Shown one piece after another: positions 36,422-48,708 of a stretch of DNA of 64,000 bases. The stretch spans positions 1,447,001 to 1,511,000 of the forward strand of contig WAEK01000002.1 in NCBI GenBank assembly GCA_011634665.1. Direction: 5' to 3'. Each line of letters begins with the position of its first letter. The stretch's first letter is position 1. Source of the stretch: Mortierella sp. BCC40632 (taxonomy: Eukaryota; Mortierellomycota; Mortierellomycetes; Mortierellales; Mortierellaceae). A program made the position numbers and the translations under genes. The notes below the pieces were generated by a model. That model saw only the letters and a list, made by a program, of their open reading frames with translations, made no database searches and had not been told where the DNA came from.

Positions 36422-38040
36422 TGTTGGATGAAGGTGTGGGAAGAAATCAAGTGTAAACAGACAGGAAGAGGAGGGGTATTTATACTCTTCACCCAATGCA
36501 ACACACACCATCGCCACCCAACGCGATATCTCCCGTTTGTTGTCAGTTTTGCCTCTGTCACACTCTGTGTTACCAAAACATAACAGAAAGCCTCCCTTGC
36601 CTCTGGTTGTCATTTACACACTTTCCTGTTATTCAAGAAGCTTGCCTTGACGGTCTATTTTATAGCATTTCTCCTATCGTGACATTACCCTTCGAGTAGC
36701 AAACTTGAAAACTGTAGTTTTGCCGACGTCCTTCCTAATAGGCTATAGAGGTATCTGTCGACCTGCTAATCCAACACACCTTCGTCTTCCCCTGGTGCTA
36801 GATTAATCAAGCCAAATCAGATCTGGTTCTAGTGTAGCAGGGGTGCCAGCTCAAACTTACTACTTCAAACTGGCAAAGTTAAACTGGCGTGCATAGTCTA
36901 CCTTGTGTAACACTTTTCTCCTCTTTCAACACACACTCGCCCTTGGTCTCTCATGATCCATTGTCCAAAAAGCATTTTCTAGCCTTTACTTCTCGAAACG
37001 CATAGCTCGCCCTCTTTTCTCATCCTCAAGAAAACTTGTACTTTCGGCGAATATTTTGCAGGAAGACTGAGTCCTAAGTCAGTCTCATTTCTTTCTCAAA
37101 GCATGAGCTAGCAATGCGGACTCTCATACACTAGGGAGCCTCTGAGCAAGGAAGGCTGAGTCAAAACTCAGTTCTTTCGCCCCCCACTGCCTAGATTACA
37201 GAGAGTAGTGGTTTTGGAATCAGGACACCTGTGCTTGGTGTAGCTTTGTCCAAGTACTGGAGACCAGCTCTGGTTTGAAGGTAGGACTTTGGTCAAATGG
37301 TCAAAGTGCATCAAGAAACACGTTGCAAGTCATTCTGGATCCTAAATACATTTGGAAGGGATTTTAGTGCTTGGGTGTCTATTCGATCTCAAATTAATTT
37401 TATAAATGAACCGAGTGGGATGGAGATGAATTTATCGATGGCCTCCCCCTCCTTTGGAACATCTTTCACAACATTTACTTTATTGTTGAGAGTCTGAGTG
37501 GTGAATCTCGCTGTACGAGATCTTTTTTGCATCACATCCGCCAGTGTAGACATCTAGGAGGGCCACTTTGGTCTTATTGAAAGTATTTTACACCAGAACA
37601 CCTTGCCAATCGAGACGCAGGGAGGCTGTTCTGTTCTCAACAATAGCGCACGCTTGACGAGACCGGCCATCCAAATAGATACAGTCTCTGAGCGGCGATC
37701 AATTATGCCTCTCAAGTAACCATGTTTTAAGGATGAGCGATAGAGGAGGTTCCTTGTAGGGTTCCTCGAAGCACGCTGATATATTTGAGTAAAGAGAGTA
37801 TAGCCAGAGGTAAAGAAATCTCCTATTCAGTGGTGCAGTGTCTTTGTGAACATTGTGTGTGACAGGGGATGGGGGCAAAGTCGAAATCAGGCAGACGGGG
37901 GAGGAGAAATCCTATTTATTGCGCAAACATTGAGCGACGGGAATAAATATCTCTTTCCCTCCTCTTTCAAGCAGTTTAACCGTCCTGTTTACATTTGATT
38001 TCTTCCCGTGCTGCTTTCTTCCCACTGCTCTCTTCCAACA
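36422..38040. promoter_or_regulatory. divergent promoter region of the duplicated F-box/LRR-like genes
   Basis: 1.6 kb between the two start codons. At each end the proximal ~100 bp is homologous in inverted orientation. Copy A (minus) has TATAAATA at 36477-36484 and a forkhead-like GTAAACA at 36453-36459; copy B (plus) has AATAAATA at 37942-37949 and TGTTTAC at 37986-37992. Both share TTGATTTCTTCCC after the TGTTTACA and end CCAACAATG at the start codon. The middle is non-repetitive with two small palindromes at 37065-37084 and 37156-37171. No other gene is seen. Confidence 0.65.
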
Positions 38041-40741
38041 ATGGCCAGTGACAGTTCAAAAAATGCTGACAGTTCAGGTATTTTCAATTGCTCCACCCTC
38101 TGGAGCATCCTCCTTGTAGATGAAAGAAAGAAGAAAGAAAAATGAAGAAAGAAGAAAGAGAGGTGAGACTGACTTGTGCTAGCACTCTCCCTTGATAGAA
38201 AGCCATCGGCAGCTACTTTTGCCTAGAGAGTGTCTAGTTATCATCATCCAACAGTTCAAGTTCGACATCCCCATGCTCTTTAATCTCTTGACCGTCGACC
38301 GCTTCTTCTTCGAGGAGGCCTTGAGACTGATGATGGGTCACAAGTTCAGGGATTGGCCATCGTTTCCATACCGTAAAAATTATACACATGTCCAAGGTCA
38401 TCGTAAAGAGTACCTCTTGGCCCTTGTTCTCCGATCAGCATTGCAACGCGAGTGGTTAAAACGACAAGGACTGATCGGCCAATTGAGGGAGATGAGGTGC
38501 CAAAGTGAAGACAAGGAGGTTGAAAAGTCTTTGGATGATCAGGGTAGTCAAAACACAGCTCCCAGTTGGCGTCAATCCTTACAGAGTTATCTTCAAGGAT
38601 CCGACTACTTTGCAGGCCTGGATTCCATCATTGGAGAATATGGACTAGAACTCGCGTACTCGCCTGCTCATCCCATGGAATCGTACTCTCAGTTGACCAT
38701 AGTCGACTACTCGAAGTATTTGTTGTCCCTCTCCGTTCCAGACACTCGCCCTCTCGATCAAGACCTCATGGTCCGACTTCTGCAGCACAATGGATCTGGA
38801 CCATGGCCAGCAGCTTACCCAGAAACAGAAGTGGAGCAGAGAGACTCTACTTGGCGAAAGGTTGTCAGGGGTCTTGTTCGATTTCTACTTCAGCATAGTT
38901 GCCAACAAGTCACCGATCTCAGATTCGATTTGTACGAGTCAGCCTACTATGTCGAGCTTGCTACCAAATTGTCAAGTCTTCAAACTCTAAGGATTGACGG
39001 TCAAGCGTTCTCTGATCAGCCTCTCGTATGCATACACGACGCCAAACAATTTATTCGTCTGAACCAAAAAGCGTTCCCTACCAAACATCCACTGAATCTT
39101 GAATTTGGCAACAATATCCGTGCTTGTGCTCGACCAAGACTCGACAGGCATGAGATGGGACGAACGAGATTGGAGGAGTGGCTGAAAGAACGTCGAAGAT
39201 GTAAGGCATACCACTATTTGCAGCAAATGCTGTATGAAGCTGTTGGTTGTCCAAGATCAATCGATGCAACCGCCTTGCCTTGGTTCTATGAAGAGTCGCA
39301 TTCCATTGGAACAGAGAATCTTGTATCGTTAGTGGATCGTGATGCCGATCGATGGGAAGCCGGTGAGGGCTCAGCAATGGCGGCATTCCTTCGACGTTGT
39401 TCCGAGTTACGAACCCTCGTCATATCCGTCGGTCATCACTCTCAGTTTCAGTGGCTCAGCACCTCTCCAACTGCCTTTGGTCGAATAAACAGACCCCCCT
39501 TGTCGATGAGCCCAGAACGACCACTTTCCAAGCTTTCATACCTAACGCTGAGATCGCACCGAGACTACAGGATACTTCTCCAAGCTCTCAACGATATAGT
39601 GAAATCATCTGGAGAGAACCTCGAAAAAATTGCGGTCAAGCAATTTAGTTTCTACCTTCCTGACCAACCAGGCATGATTGAGACTGTGTCGAGAAACTCT
39701 CAAGAATGGCGAAACCTTCTTAGCTCAACAATCATTGGAGCTGACTGGTATCTTCCAAAAATACGCAAAATCGATCTTGCATTTGAAGGGATTGTTTCGA
39801 TCGGATCCTTTGACCAATGTCCACTCCTTGAGAGTCTTTCAATTCAAGATAGAGGCATCTCCTCCATCGCACAAGAACCGGATGATACCTATTTGAATTC
39901 GGTAGCACTCTTACCGATCTGGAAACTTCCCAGGCTAAAGTACCTGAGGCTGTCGGGAATGGCTACTATGCAGTTTGACTTTGAGTCTATCAAATATATG
40001 AGATGCTTGAAGGATCTAAGACTGGATTTTTACGAAGAAGTGCGTTTCTCAAGTTTTGCAAACCTTTATATGAAGACGTGTCCCAATGTTATAGAGTCAA
40101 TCCTTGTAAGTAATGATGCTCATATCAGATCATGTTGTTTCTCTTGACTACATATTTATTCTTGCTGATCTATTCACGGTACGGATTTGAATTGATAGGA
40201 CAAGACGAGAGACCCCCAGCCAAAATGGGATCCAACATCTAGATTCTATCCTTGGAACTGGTCGTCCGAGTCACTCTCCAAGATCGCACTCATGTGTCCT
40301 ACAGTCATGATGTTCCATCGAGACCTATTCTACCGGTTTCCATCTTTAGCAATTCTAAATTTTAGAACCCCATTGGGAAGAAGCTGTGTATTTCTACAAA
40401 CCCAAGAGGAAGTTTTGGCAAAGATCTATTCTGCGCAAACTCTAGTTCCACAAGACCCATCCTTCAATTTCGACCATATTGTGAATCAAAGGTCACAACA
40501 CCCACCTCTAGCAACAGCTGAACCTCTCTCTGAGCAGGCGGAGCAAATCTCCCACCAACCTCAAGCTCCTTCAAGCCTAAGTTCTAAGAGCAAACTTCGA
40601 GAACTCGCTTTCATTGGTGAATGGAACCGTCTCGGTCTCTATGAATGGGTCCGGCTATTGACAATTTATGTACCCCGTCTCAGCTCAGTGCAAGTCTACT
40701 ACAGTGGATTGGGCAGTGGTTTATCCACCCAGAATATCTAA
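38041..40741 (+). CDS. F-box/LRR-like protein, copy B (C-terminally truncated)
   Basis: Paralogue of the minus-strand gene at 33340-36421. Exons 38041-38077, 38199-40105 and 40199-40741 join in the same phases and give 828 residues. The first exon encodes MASDSSKNADSS, the second begins with the F-box-like LLLPRECLVIIIQQFKFD and continues with LRR-like segments (PLLESLSIQD, LPRLKYLRLSG, MRCLKDLRLDF). Both introns align with those of copy A. An in-frame TAA at 40739-40741 ends the frame about 100 residues earlier than in copy A; downstream DNA still resembles copy A's C-terminal exon but with frame breaks. The bulk of the frame is intact, so the gene may still be functional without its tail. 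SCF substrate receptor by family, as inference. Confidence 0.8.
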
Positions 40742-41023
40742 GACGCTCACGAAATCATTGAGAAGATGAAGGAGACTCAGGGTAGAGTCAAGGAGGATAG
40801 AGACGACACTATGGACAAATCACCCAGACTCAGTTTTCACCATGAAACGTGTCTAAAAGGCGGTCAGGTTTTTATATTCCGTCTTAATACATTGTCCAAT
40901 TCATGGGAGAAAGAACTGTAACTCAGGGGAATAACGCAAGATGGGACAGTGCGATATACGGTCAATTGAAGAGTCAAGTAAATGTGTTCACTGGGGAACT
41001 GATCAACATTGTTCCAAAGTAAC
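40742..41023 (+). pseudogene. decayed 3' coding remnant of F-box/LRR-like copy B
   Basis: Directly after the copy B stop the frame reads EIIEKMKETQGRVKED, matching IIEKMDGTQGRAKED of copy A. Further on nucleotide similarity persists but with small indels that change frame, ending at TTGTTCCAAAG, which matches the last codons of copy A (TTGTTCCAAAA). This indicates that copy B once had the full C-terminus. Confidence 0.7.
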
Positions 41024-41921
41024 GTTATTAATAAAGCCTCTCTCATCAATCTTCGGAAGAAGAAATAGAATACGTCAAGTCTTTCGATTAATTTAGTATT
41101 GGTCAGGAAGCGTTAATCAGTCTCTCCCTCTCTCTCTCTCTCTTTCTTGTCTTGAGTCTCCTCGTAGTTTTCTCTATTCGAAATCCTAATTGTCAACAAA
41201 TATGGGGATCGTTGAATTTGAGGCCAGTCTGCGCTTGTGTGTTTGATGTATTGCAGAAAAGGACCACAATCACTGCATGCCTTCTGAGCGATCGCCAAGT
41301 TTTCCACCTACATAACATGAAAGTTAATCAGCCGAATCGCTGTGAACAAACTCCAGGGAATATGGTAAGGAGTGCCAGAGTCGAAAGGATCACATATTAG
41401 GAAGACAAGATTTTTTTTTTTTTTTATCTTTTCAGACCGAAGTTGATGCTAACTAGCACTTTTCTTTCTTTTTCAAACAAAAATATAGCATTGGTGGCGC
41501 TAAAGCACAAATAGGCAAAGTCGACTTGGTGCTAGCTCTTCAGGCAAGGCGATAACCAACCTATCTATGTTCTGCGTGACCAAGCGCGACTCCAGAGGAA
41601 AGAGAGGATTCAAGGCAACAGTGACTTTGATGACGGGAAAGGAAAGTGGCATAGAGCCCAATGCTAGTGGTAGAAAAGGAGAAGTAAGAATAGGCAACGC
41701 TTTGACGGACAGAGAGGAAGGAGGAAGCCTGGTTTTCCGTTTGCTGTGCAAAGGAATAGAGAGGCTCATAATTCTTGCCTATTCTGGTTTTGCGGAGGGT
41801 TGTGTAAACTTTAAATCAGCATAAGTAGGATCGTTTTCTCTTTCATCATCCTAACGTTCAAAAAAAAAAAGGAGTCGAGAAGCATCTCATCTCGGCCTCT
41901 TCCCTGTCCACAAGAATCGGG
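41024..41921. other. intergenic, 0.9 kb
   Basis: Between the copy B remnant and ALG3. It holds a CT run near 41121-41142 and poly-T at 41411-41425. A frame at 41567-41824 has no recognisable domain and is not called. The ALG3 promoter should be in the final few hundred bases; an A-run (41861-41870) lies 50 bp before its start. Confidence 0.55.
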
Positions 41922-43854
41922 ATGGCGTCCAGCAAAAAGTCGGTCGTTGCCAACCACCAGAGCACTCATCGCACCCACTCGTCCAGTAAAACCACATCCG
42001 TGACCTCTTCATCCCTTTCATCATCCAACCAGCATCGGTATCAGCATGAGGAGAAACCCGTCAAACCCCTGAGCATCACCCGACCTGTCGAGCTGGTCGT
42101 CGAGCTGTTGACAAACCATGCACACATCTGGAAACTGGCTGCTCTCTTGTTCCTAGGAGAGATCCTCTTGAACATTGTTATCATCAAAAAGGTCCCATGT
42201 ACGAAAGCGCTCGTATCCAGTGCAATTTCCTTGCCAGGACTCTGTATGTGGGATTCTTCTGTTGTCATTTACTCACCTTCTTGGAGCGCGTTCTTTGTGT
42301 TACTTTGTCTATAGACACAGAAATTGACTGGGTTGCCTACATGCAAGAAGTGACAGGATTCATTCGTGGAGAGACCGACTATGTAAAGCTGAGAGGCGAC
42401 ACCGGACCTTTGGTCTATCCAGCAGGATTTGTCTATATCTACTCAGCGCTGTACTATCTCACAGACTTGGGAACCAACATTCTCAAGGGTCAATGGTTCT
42501 TTATGGGGCTCTACATGGCAACGCTTTTAATAGTGTTTGCGATCTATGCCAAGGATGAGGAGGTATGTGCATTTCGAGAGTGAGGCATTCAACCGCTCTT
42601 AGAATGTTAAAAGGCTCGTTCTAATATTTCCCCTCCTTTCTATTACTCGTTGCACTCAGATCCCTCCCTATGTACTGGTCTTTGTATGCTTGTCGCGACG
42701 TCTTCACTCGATTTATGTGCTGAGGCTATTCAACGATCCTGTGGCTATGTTCTTTCTATACGCTTCCGTCCTCGCCTTCCTTCACCACCGATGGACGCTC
42801 AGTAGCACACTCTTCAGGTAATTGAGTGGTTCCTTATCCGTTCTTGATGGCAAGATGATTTCGTCCGCCAAACCCTTACACCACCTTTCATTATTTTGTG
42901 ACCCAATGACTACTCCTCATTTAATAGTTTGGCTGTGTCGATCAAGATGAACATTTTGCTCTTTTTCCCCGCATTTGGATATCTTGTCTGGCAGGTGCAG
43001 GGCTTTGTCGGGACTTTGATCCAGTTGGTGCATATGGTCCTGATTCAGGTCATTCTCTCTCTACCATTCACACTCCATCATGCAGAGAGCTATGTGAAGA
43101 AGGCCTTTGAGTTTTCAAGGGTGTTTGACTATCAATGGACTGTCAACTGGAAGATGATCAGCAAGGATATGTTTTTGAGCCAAGGGTTTGCGAAAGCACT
43201 TTTGGCGGGCCATTTTATTGTCTTGTTTGCATTTGTGATTCTGAAATGGGGCACGTAAGTACCTAGTCCACGGTTCTGCTCTGAGAAGCGGGGGGGATGG
43301 GCCATTGTTGTTGTGTTGATTGAGTAAGAGGAAAGCGTTCGCCATACTGGAGTCATCTAACTTTCTTTTATTTTTATTTTTATTTTTATTTTTTTTATAT
43401 CCCTCCCGTACTTTACTTCCAACATTTGGTTGTCTCTGGATTACTGGATTTGCATTTCTCGGCCAAAACCACCAGTTCCGATAATGGTATTATTCTGGTA
43501 GTCTATCATGGATTTACATCTTCCAGGTCGAGACTCCAAATCAGTGCACAGTATATGAAGCCGAGTCGTGTATTGACGAAAATCTTTACAAGCAACTTTA
43601 TTGGAATTGTCTTTGCGAGAACGTTGCATTACCAATTTTATTCGTGGTACTATATGACACTCCCATACCTTCTCTGGCAGACTAGGATTCCTCTTGTGTT
43701 CAAAGTGGTCCTCCTGGGAGCCATCGAATGGTCTTGGAACGTATTCCCAGCGACGGCAGAGAGTTCAAGTGTTTTGCTGGCATGTCATGCTGTGATCCTG
43801 CTGGGACTTTGTGTGGGACCGAAAAGATCGAGAGAGGAAAAGAAAACAGCGTGA
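41922..43854 (+). CDS. ALG3: Dol-P-Man:Man5GlcNAc2-PP-Dol alpha-1,3-mannosyltransferase
   Basis: ER-membrane mannosyltransferase adding the first lumenal mannose (alpha-1,3, from dolichyl-phosphate mannose) to the lipid-linked N-glycan precursor. Five exons (41922-42198, 42315-42562, 42660-42817, 42928-43254, 43527-43854) give 445 residues, close to the human 438. Family motifs: [12 protein letters not shown] with the acidic pair, then [45 protein letters not shown]; and [22 protein letters not shown] near the C-terminus. The protein is strongly hydrophobic apart from a Ser-rich cytosolic N-terminus of about 60 residues. The last intron (272 bp) contains T-rich (TTTTTA)n DNA; its acceptor (CAG|GTCG at 43527) was chosen because it alone keeps frame. 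SNAPC4-like gene follows in tandem after 194 bp. Confidence 0.96.
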
Positions 43855-44048
43855 AGGACCTTTTGGGCACATTCAGTTCGGACTAGAAAAAATGTGTCTG
43901 GCAAATTTGAAATAAAAAAAACGTTCTACGAAAATTGCAACCTTCTTGAACCTTGTCTTCGTTGGCTCGCACCCTCTCACCCCAAGTCTGCAAGTCTGGA
44001 ATCGCGACTTGAAAAAAGGTGTGGCACCTCCAGGAAACAAGAAAAAGC

Positions 44049-47000
44049 ATGGAGCAAGAATCTAGTCACAGTGATCAGACCGAAACGCACAGTGCTCATG
44101 AAAAAGATGACTACGAGGCCATGGACGTGGACATTGAGGAGCTGTTCAGCGACGAGGACGAGAACGACGACCTAATCGACGACGAGGCAGAACTACAGGA
44201 GTTACTTCGGCAACAAAATGTAACCATTGACCCTCCACTGTCATTGCCATCCCAACCGACCCCGGATGTCGAGGTGGACATGAGAGAGAATGCGGCCACG
44301 AATGCGGCAGTGATCCTGGAGAATATGGCATCTCACAGCTCTCAGACCAGTAGTAGGGCTGCATCAACTCACTTCACAAGCATGAGTATGGGCTCGAAGG
44401 ATCCCGTCATGTCATTCGATGCCCATATGACATTACCCATGATCTCCTCTTTTCTCACAGGAACGTCTACTTCGCCTCTGCCTTTTCAACCAACCAGTCA
44501 TGGTGTATCAACAGGACCTCAAATTCAACTGCCAAACACCTCTTTCTTTGCACAGGAGGCGAACAGACTGCAAGACCCTCAAAGTACATCTGAATACCAA
44601 GGCACGAACATTGGTGTACCTGACTCTTCAGCAATCGAACTTTTGCACAGGACCCTCCTCTCCTCCTCTGCCAATGCTCCACCCACGACACAGGGCTCAG
44701 AAAGGATCAACTCGACGTCTACCGGAGCAATTCCAGAGCTCGGTGAACACGCCGACTCTAGACAAGAAGAGGGGACAGAAATGGACCTAGGGGAATATGA
44801 AGAAGGGAATGAGCATTGGATCCAAATCAGTCACGAGGATAATGTACATGTAACTTCAGAGATCCGAGAAAAGACAAAGAACGCCCTTGAAGTCAATAGA
44901 GAGTATCAAGAAGTCCTCAAACGACAGCTGCGACAGATCGAATTGGCACGTCAGAGAAATCGCAGGCTTCAGGTAGGCATTGAGGGGTATTTCAAGGAGA
45001 ATCTCGGTACATTGCCTTATCTTGATCTTAATCATAATCCTTGCACCCCCTTCCTTCTTTCTGGATAGGCTCAAATGAAAGAAATCATTGACAACCAGGA
45101 TCGTGTCAAACAAGTGCCCACTATAGCGTCTTCCGCTAAACTACAAGGAGTGTTCCCATACTTTGTGGATGATAAAAATGAGGTAACGCAAGATCAAGAT
45201 ATGGCTAGAGGAGTGCGAGAGTCTCTTCTTCCCCTTCCTCAAAACACTGAATTGTACCCTCACTCACTCATTCCTTTTTTTCTTCACCTGGGAATCTCTC
45301 ATTTGATTCTTTTAGACGCCACCCCCCAACCAAGATACCATAAATTCTCTAAAAGTCACGGCCGGATTCTCGACAAAGATCAAGCACTGGACAGAAAAGG
45401 AACGGGAAAATCTGAAGGCGGGTGTGATTTCAGAGAACAAGCGTTTATTGTATACGACATTTACACTGGCCCGAGATGTAAATGGGTTACGAGCCCTTGA
45501 GAACGCAACAGATACAGAGATGATGCTGAATACTAAGGGTCTAGATTGGAAACGCATCTCCAAGATGTTTGTATGTATTGTCATGACGGAACGTACTTTC
45601 TATTCCCTCCTCCTCCCACAGGTATTGTTGAAAAGAGATCAGAGGACCATTGCGGAGCAAATTCTAAGACACCAAAATCTCCCCCCTCTCCCTTCTCCCC
45701 TTCTGTATTATCTAGGTTGATACAAGAACGGCATCCGAGTGTCTGATTCAATGGACAGGACATGATCATCCAGGGATCAACAAAAAGGCCTGGACCAGAG
45801 AAGAAGCTGTGAAACTGGATGAATTGGTCAAAAAATATGGTCAACGCAACTGGATTCAGATCGCATTGGATCTCAACTCGAACAGAACGGGCGCTCAGTG
45901 TTTCCGACATTACATGTCAAGACAGAACAAGACGACCACGAAAGGGTAAGTAGAGAGCTGGGATGATTCTCATTGGAACTTTTTTTTTTTTTTCACTTTG
46001 CATCTCAAGAATGCATTTCTTACGTATGCTTTATCTACCCCCTCGAAAAATAGTATGTGGACCGAAGAGGAAAACAACATTCTTCGGGAGGCAGTGAACC
46101 TGTTGGGCACCAACAGCTGGCAACAGGTCGCCTACTGTCTTGATAATCGGACAGCTGCTCAGTGTGCGACCCAATGGTTAAAGGTCTTGGACCCACGAAT
46201 TAGACGTGGTCGGTGGTTAGAGGAGGAGGATGGGGCTCTCAGGGCAGCAATTCAGTTGTATGGCGCAGGCAAATGGACCAAAATCCAACAACATGTTCTG
46301 GGCAGAACTGACATTCAATGTCGAGAACGCTACATGAATATTCTTGCGCCAGGTGTCAAGACAGGACCCTGGAGCAACGAGGAAGATGAACGACTGATGG
46401 AATTGGAACGACAGTTGGGTGGAAAGAGATGGGCCAAGATTGCCTCTATGATGAATGGACGGACAGATAACCAATGTTGGCGGAGGTTTTTAATGTTGCA
46501 ACGAGAGCATGCATTGCTGACAGGGGGAGAGATACCGATAGAGTACGATCGTTCGAAGAGACGCAAGGGTATGATGACGACCGAGGGAGAATCAAGTCAT
46601 GGAACGATGGACGAGGGATCAAATGTAAACCGGAAACGACATTTACTAGGTTTTGGTCGGGCAAGAGAGCCCAGTGAGAGTTATTTCAGGAGGAGAGAAG
46701 GACGTCGACGACTACTCCAACAACGACTTGAAGAACGAGCAATAATATTGGAGGGAATGCGGAGAGAGGTCGTAACGGAGCAAGAGGAGGAGTTAAGAAA
46801 GGAATATGATCGTTTTGCAATGGGCGAACGACGCATTTATGATGCATGGATAGCACAGTGGAGCCGCCACGTGGACCCAATAGAGAAGGTGTTCAACCTT
46901 GGAATTCCACCAACAATTCCAATAGCACCCTCCTCTGTAGAGTCTACTCGTCAAGAAACTGAGTCATCAAACAGCAATGTTGCAGCGCCTGAGCATCCAT

Positions 47001-47962
47001 CTGCAGATGGTAGAGGAACACTGGATCCGACAGAAGAGCCAGCAGAACAGAGAAGTCTTGATGTCCAGGCCAGAGTGGGCGCTAGTGCCAATTCGGGTAC
47101 TAATGCCAGCTCAGATACTATTGCCAACTCAGATACTACTGCCAACCCGGATGCTACTGAGACGAGTGCTACCGGAGGCGATTCTATAGCCAGAGCTGGT
47201 GATGGATCTAGAGTACCGATTCGTCACGAATGGTCCATCACTCACCCAATTGTTCCCAATCCAGCAGAAGTATTGTTGCCAGGAAGGATCCGACCTACAC
47301 CGCCATGCCTTGCAACCATGAATGCATTTGAGAATATTCTTATCCAGGGCAAATCTTTGGACAACAGGTTCCAGTTGAAGCACACCATCAAACGGGGATC
47401 GATCCTGAACCCTAGCAAGACAGAGGTACTATCTGTTAAAGAGCGGGAACGCCCCGAGTTTGTTGAGCTAGCAGAGCGATTTGAGGCGACGTTTATGTGG
47501 CCAATGCTCATGGGAATGTTAGACATGAATGAGGCAAGAAGTCTAGTGCGACCCCCACCACGACCACAAAGCGAGAGCTCAATTAATCTGATAGCGGCCG
47601 AAAAAGCTACTAAGCAAGCAGAAAAGGAAGCGATCCAGGCCGCCAAGGAGGCAAGAAAAGAAGCCTCCAGACAGGCGCTTGAGGCTCGAAGAGAAGCGAG
47701 GAGGTATGAAATGGAGCTTAAGTTGGCTGATCAAGAAGCCAAGAAAGCCAGGCGAGCGGCGAGAGCAAAAGCAAAAGAGCTCAAAGCAGGGGGTGGTGTT
47801 GGTAGTAGTAGTGGTAGTAGTAGTCGGCCGAAAGCGACGAAAGCAGGATCCGAGCAGGGTTCAGGGTCGATCGAGTCGGCGACTGCGAAGACTCCCTTGA
47901 CAGGCGAATCCTCAAAGCCAGCAAAGTCGTCTGCCACTCGACGCAAATCATTTCATGACTGA
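44049..47962 (+). CDS. SNAPC4: SNAPc subunit 4-like Myb-repeat protein
   Basis: Largest subunit type of the snRNA-activating protein complex, which binds the proximal sequence element of snRNA promoters. Five exons (44049-44972, 45069-45182, 45316-45570, 45716-45945, 46054-47962) give 1143 residues. An acidic N-terminus (IEELFSDEDENDD) leads to the helix VNREYQEVLKRQLRQIELA, matching the region before the Myb array in SNAPC4. The array follows: a half repeat (LDWKRISKMF), then repeats with Trp landmarks KAWTREEAVKL, MWTEEENNILREAV, GRWLEEEDGALRAAI and GPWSNEEDERLMEL, ending near residue 680 of the frame. This 4.5-repeat organisation is diagnostic. The C-terminal half is charged, with an Asn/Ser/Thr/Ala-rich stretch and a Lys/Ala-rich coiled-coil-like segment. 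Convergent with TMA20; 209 bp between stops. Confidence 0.92.
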
Positions 47963-48171
47963 AGACTCGCAAAAGCACATATAAAAAACAAAAAAACTGT
48001 AATCTTGAACACATTGGCGAAAATATGATGGTTCATTCCTGTTGTCCTGTTGTCCTGTCATCCTTTTTTCTATTTTTTTTTTTTTTTAATAGCGGCCTTG
48101 TTTACTCTTTTGTGGCCAAATCACTCAATGCATGGGATTTGTGTAGTCTTCTTTTCTCGTCTTGATTGTAT

Positions 48172-48676
48172 CTACAGATCCACAACAGCCTTCCAGAGCG
48201 CATCGTTAAGGTAGTGTGCCGTTTCAACTCCAATGCCCTTGTTAACACTTCGACTATTTTTTTTTAAAAAAAAAAAAAATAAATAAAAAAAAAATGGCTC
48301 GTTTTGTCAGATACTGTTTCCGGATCTCTTGGTAAAACCGATGACACATTCGAGGTTAAAAGGCAATGCTGTAATACACTTACATATCTTCAGTGGACAT
48401 CTTTGTCAATCCGACAGCCAAGATCTCGTTCTTTCCCTCAGCCGTGATGGCAACCATGGATTCAGCTGGAACAGAGACGTCCATCCTTGCGCCTGCAGAA
48501 GTCAATCCTGGGCACATAATGTTGGCTCCCGCAAGAACAAACTTGATAGCGCCTCGATCAACCTGAAGCCTTGGAAAAAAAAATGTTGGGAAAAAAAAAA
48601 AAGAGAGAGTCGGCCGAAAATATTAGGGGGGCGAGAAAGAGAGGATCGGTTCCAGAGATTCATGTTTGGAGGAAAG

Positions 48677-48708
<32 letters not shown>

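Noticed and set aside
41567..41824. 85-codon frame upstream of ALG3, with an overlapping antisense frame
   Set aside because: Neither strand shows a recognisable family, signal or splice pattern; likely chance.
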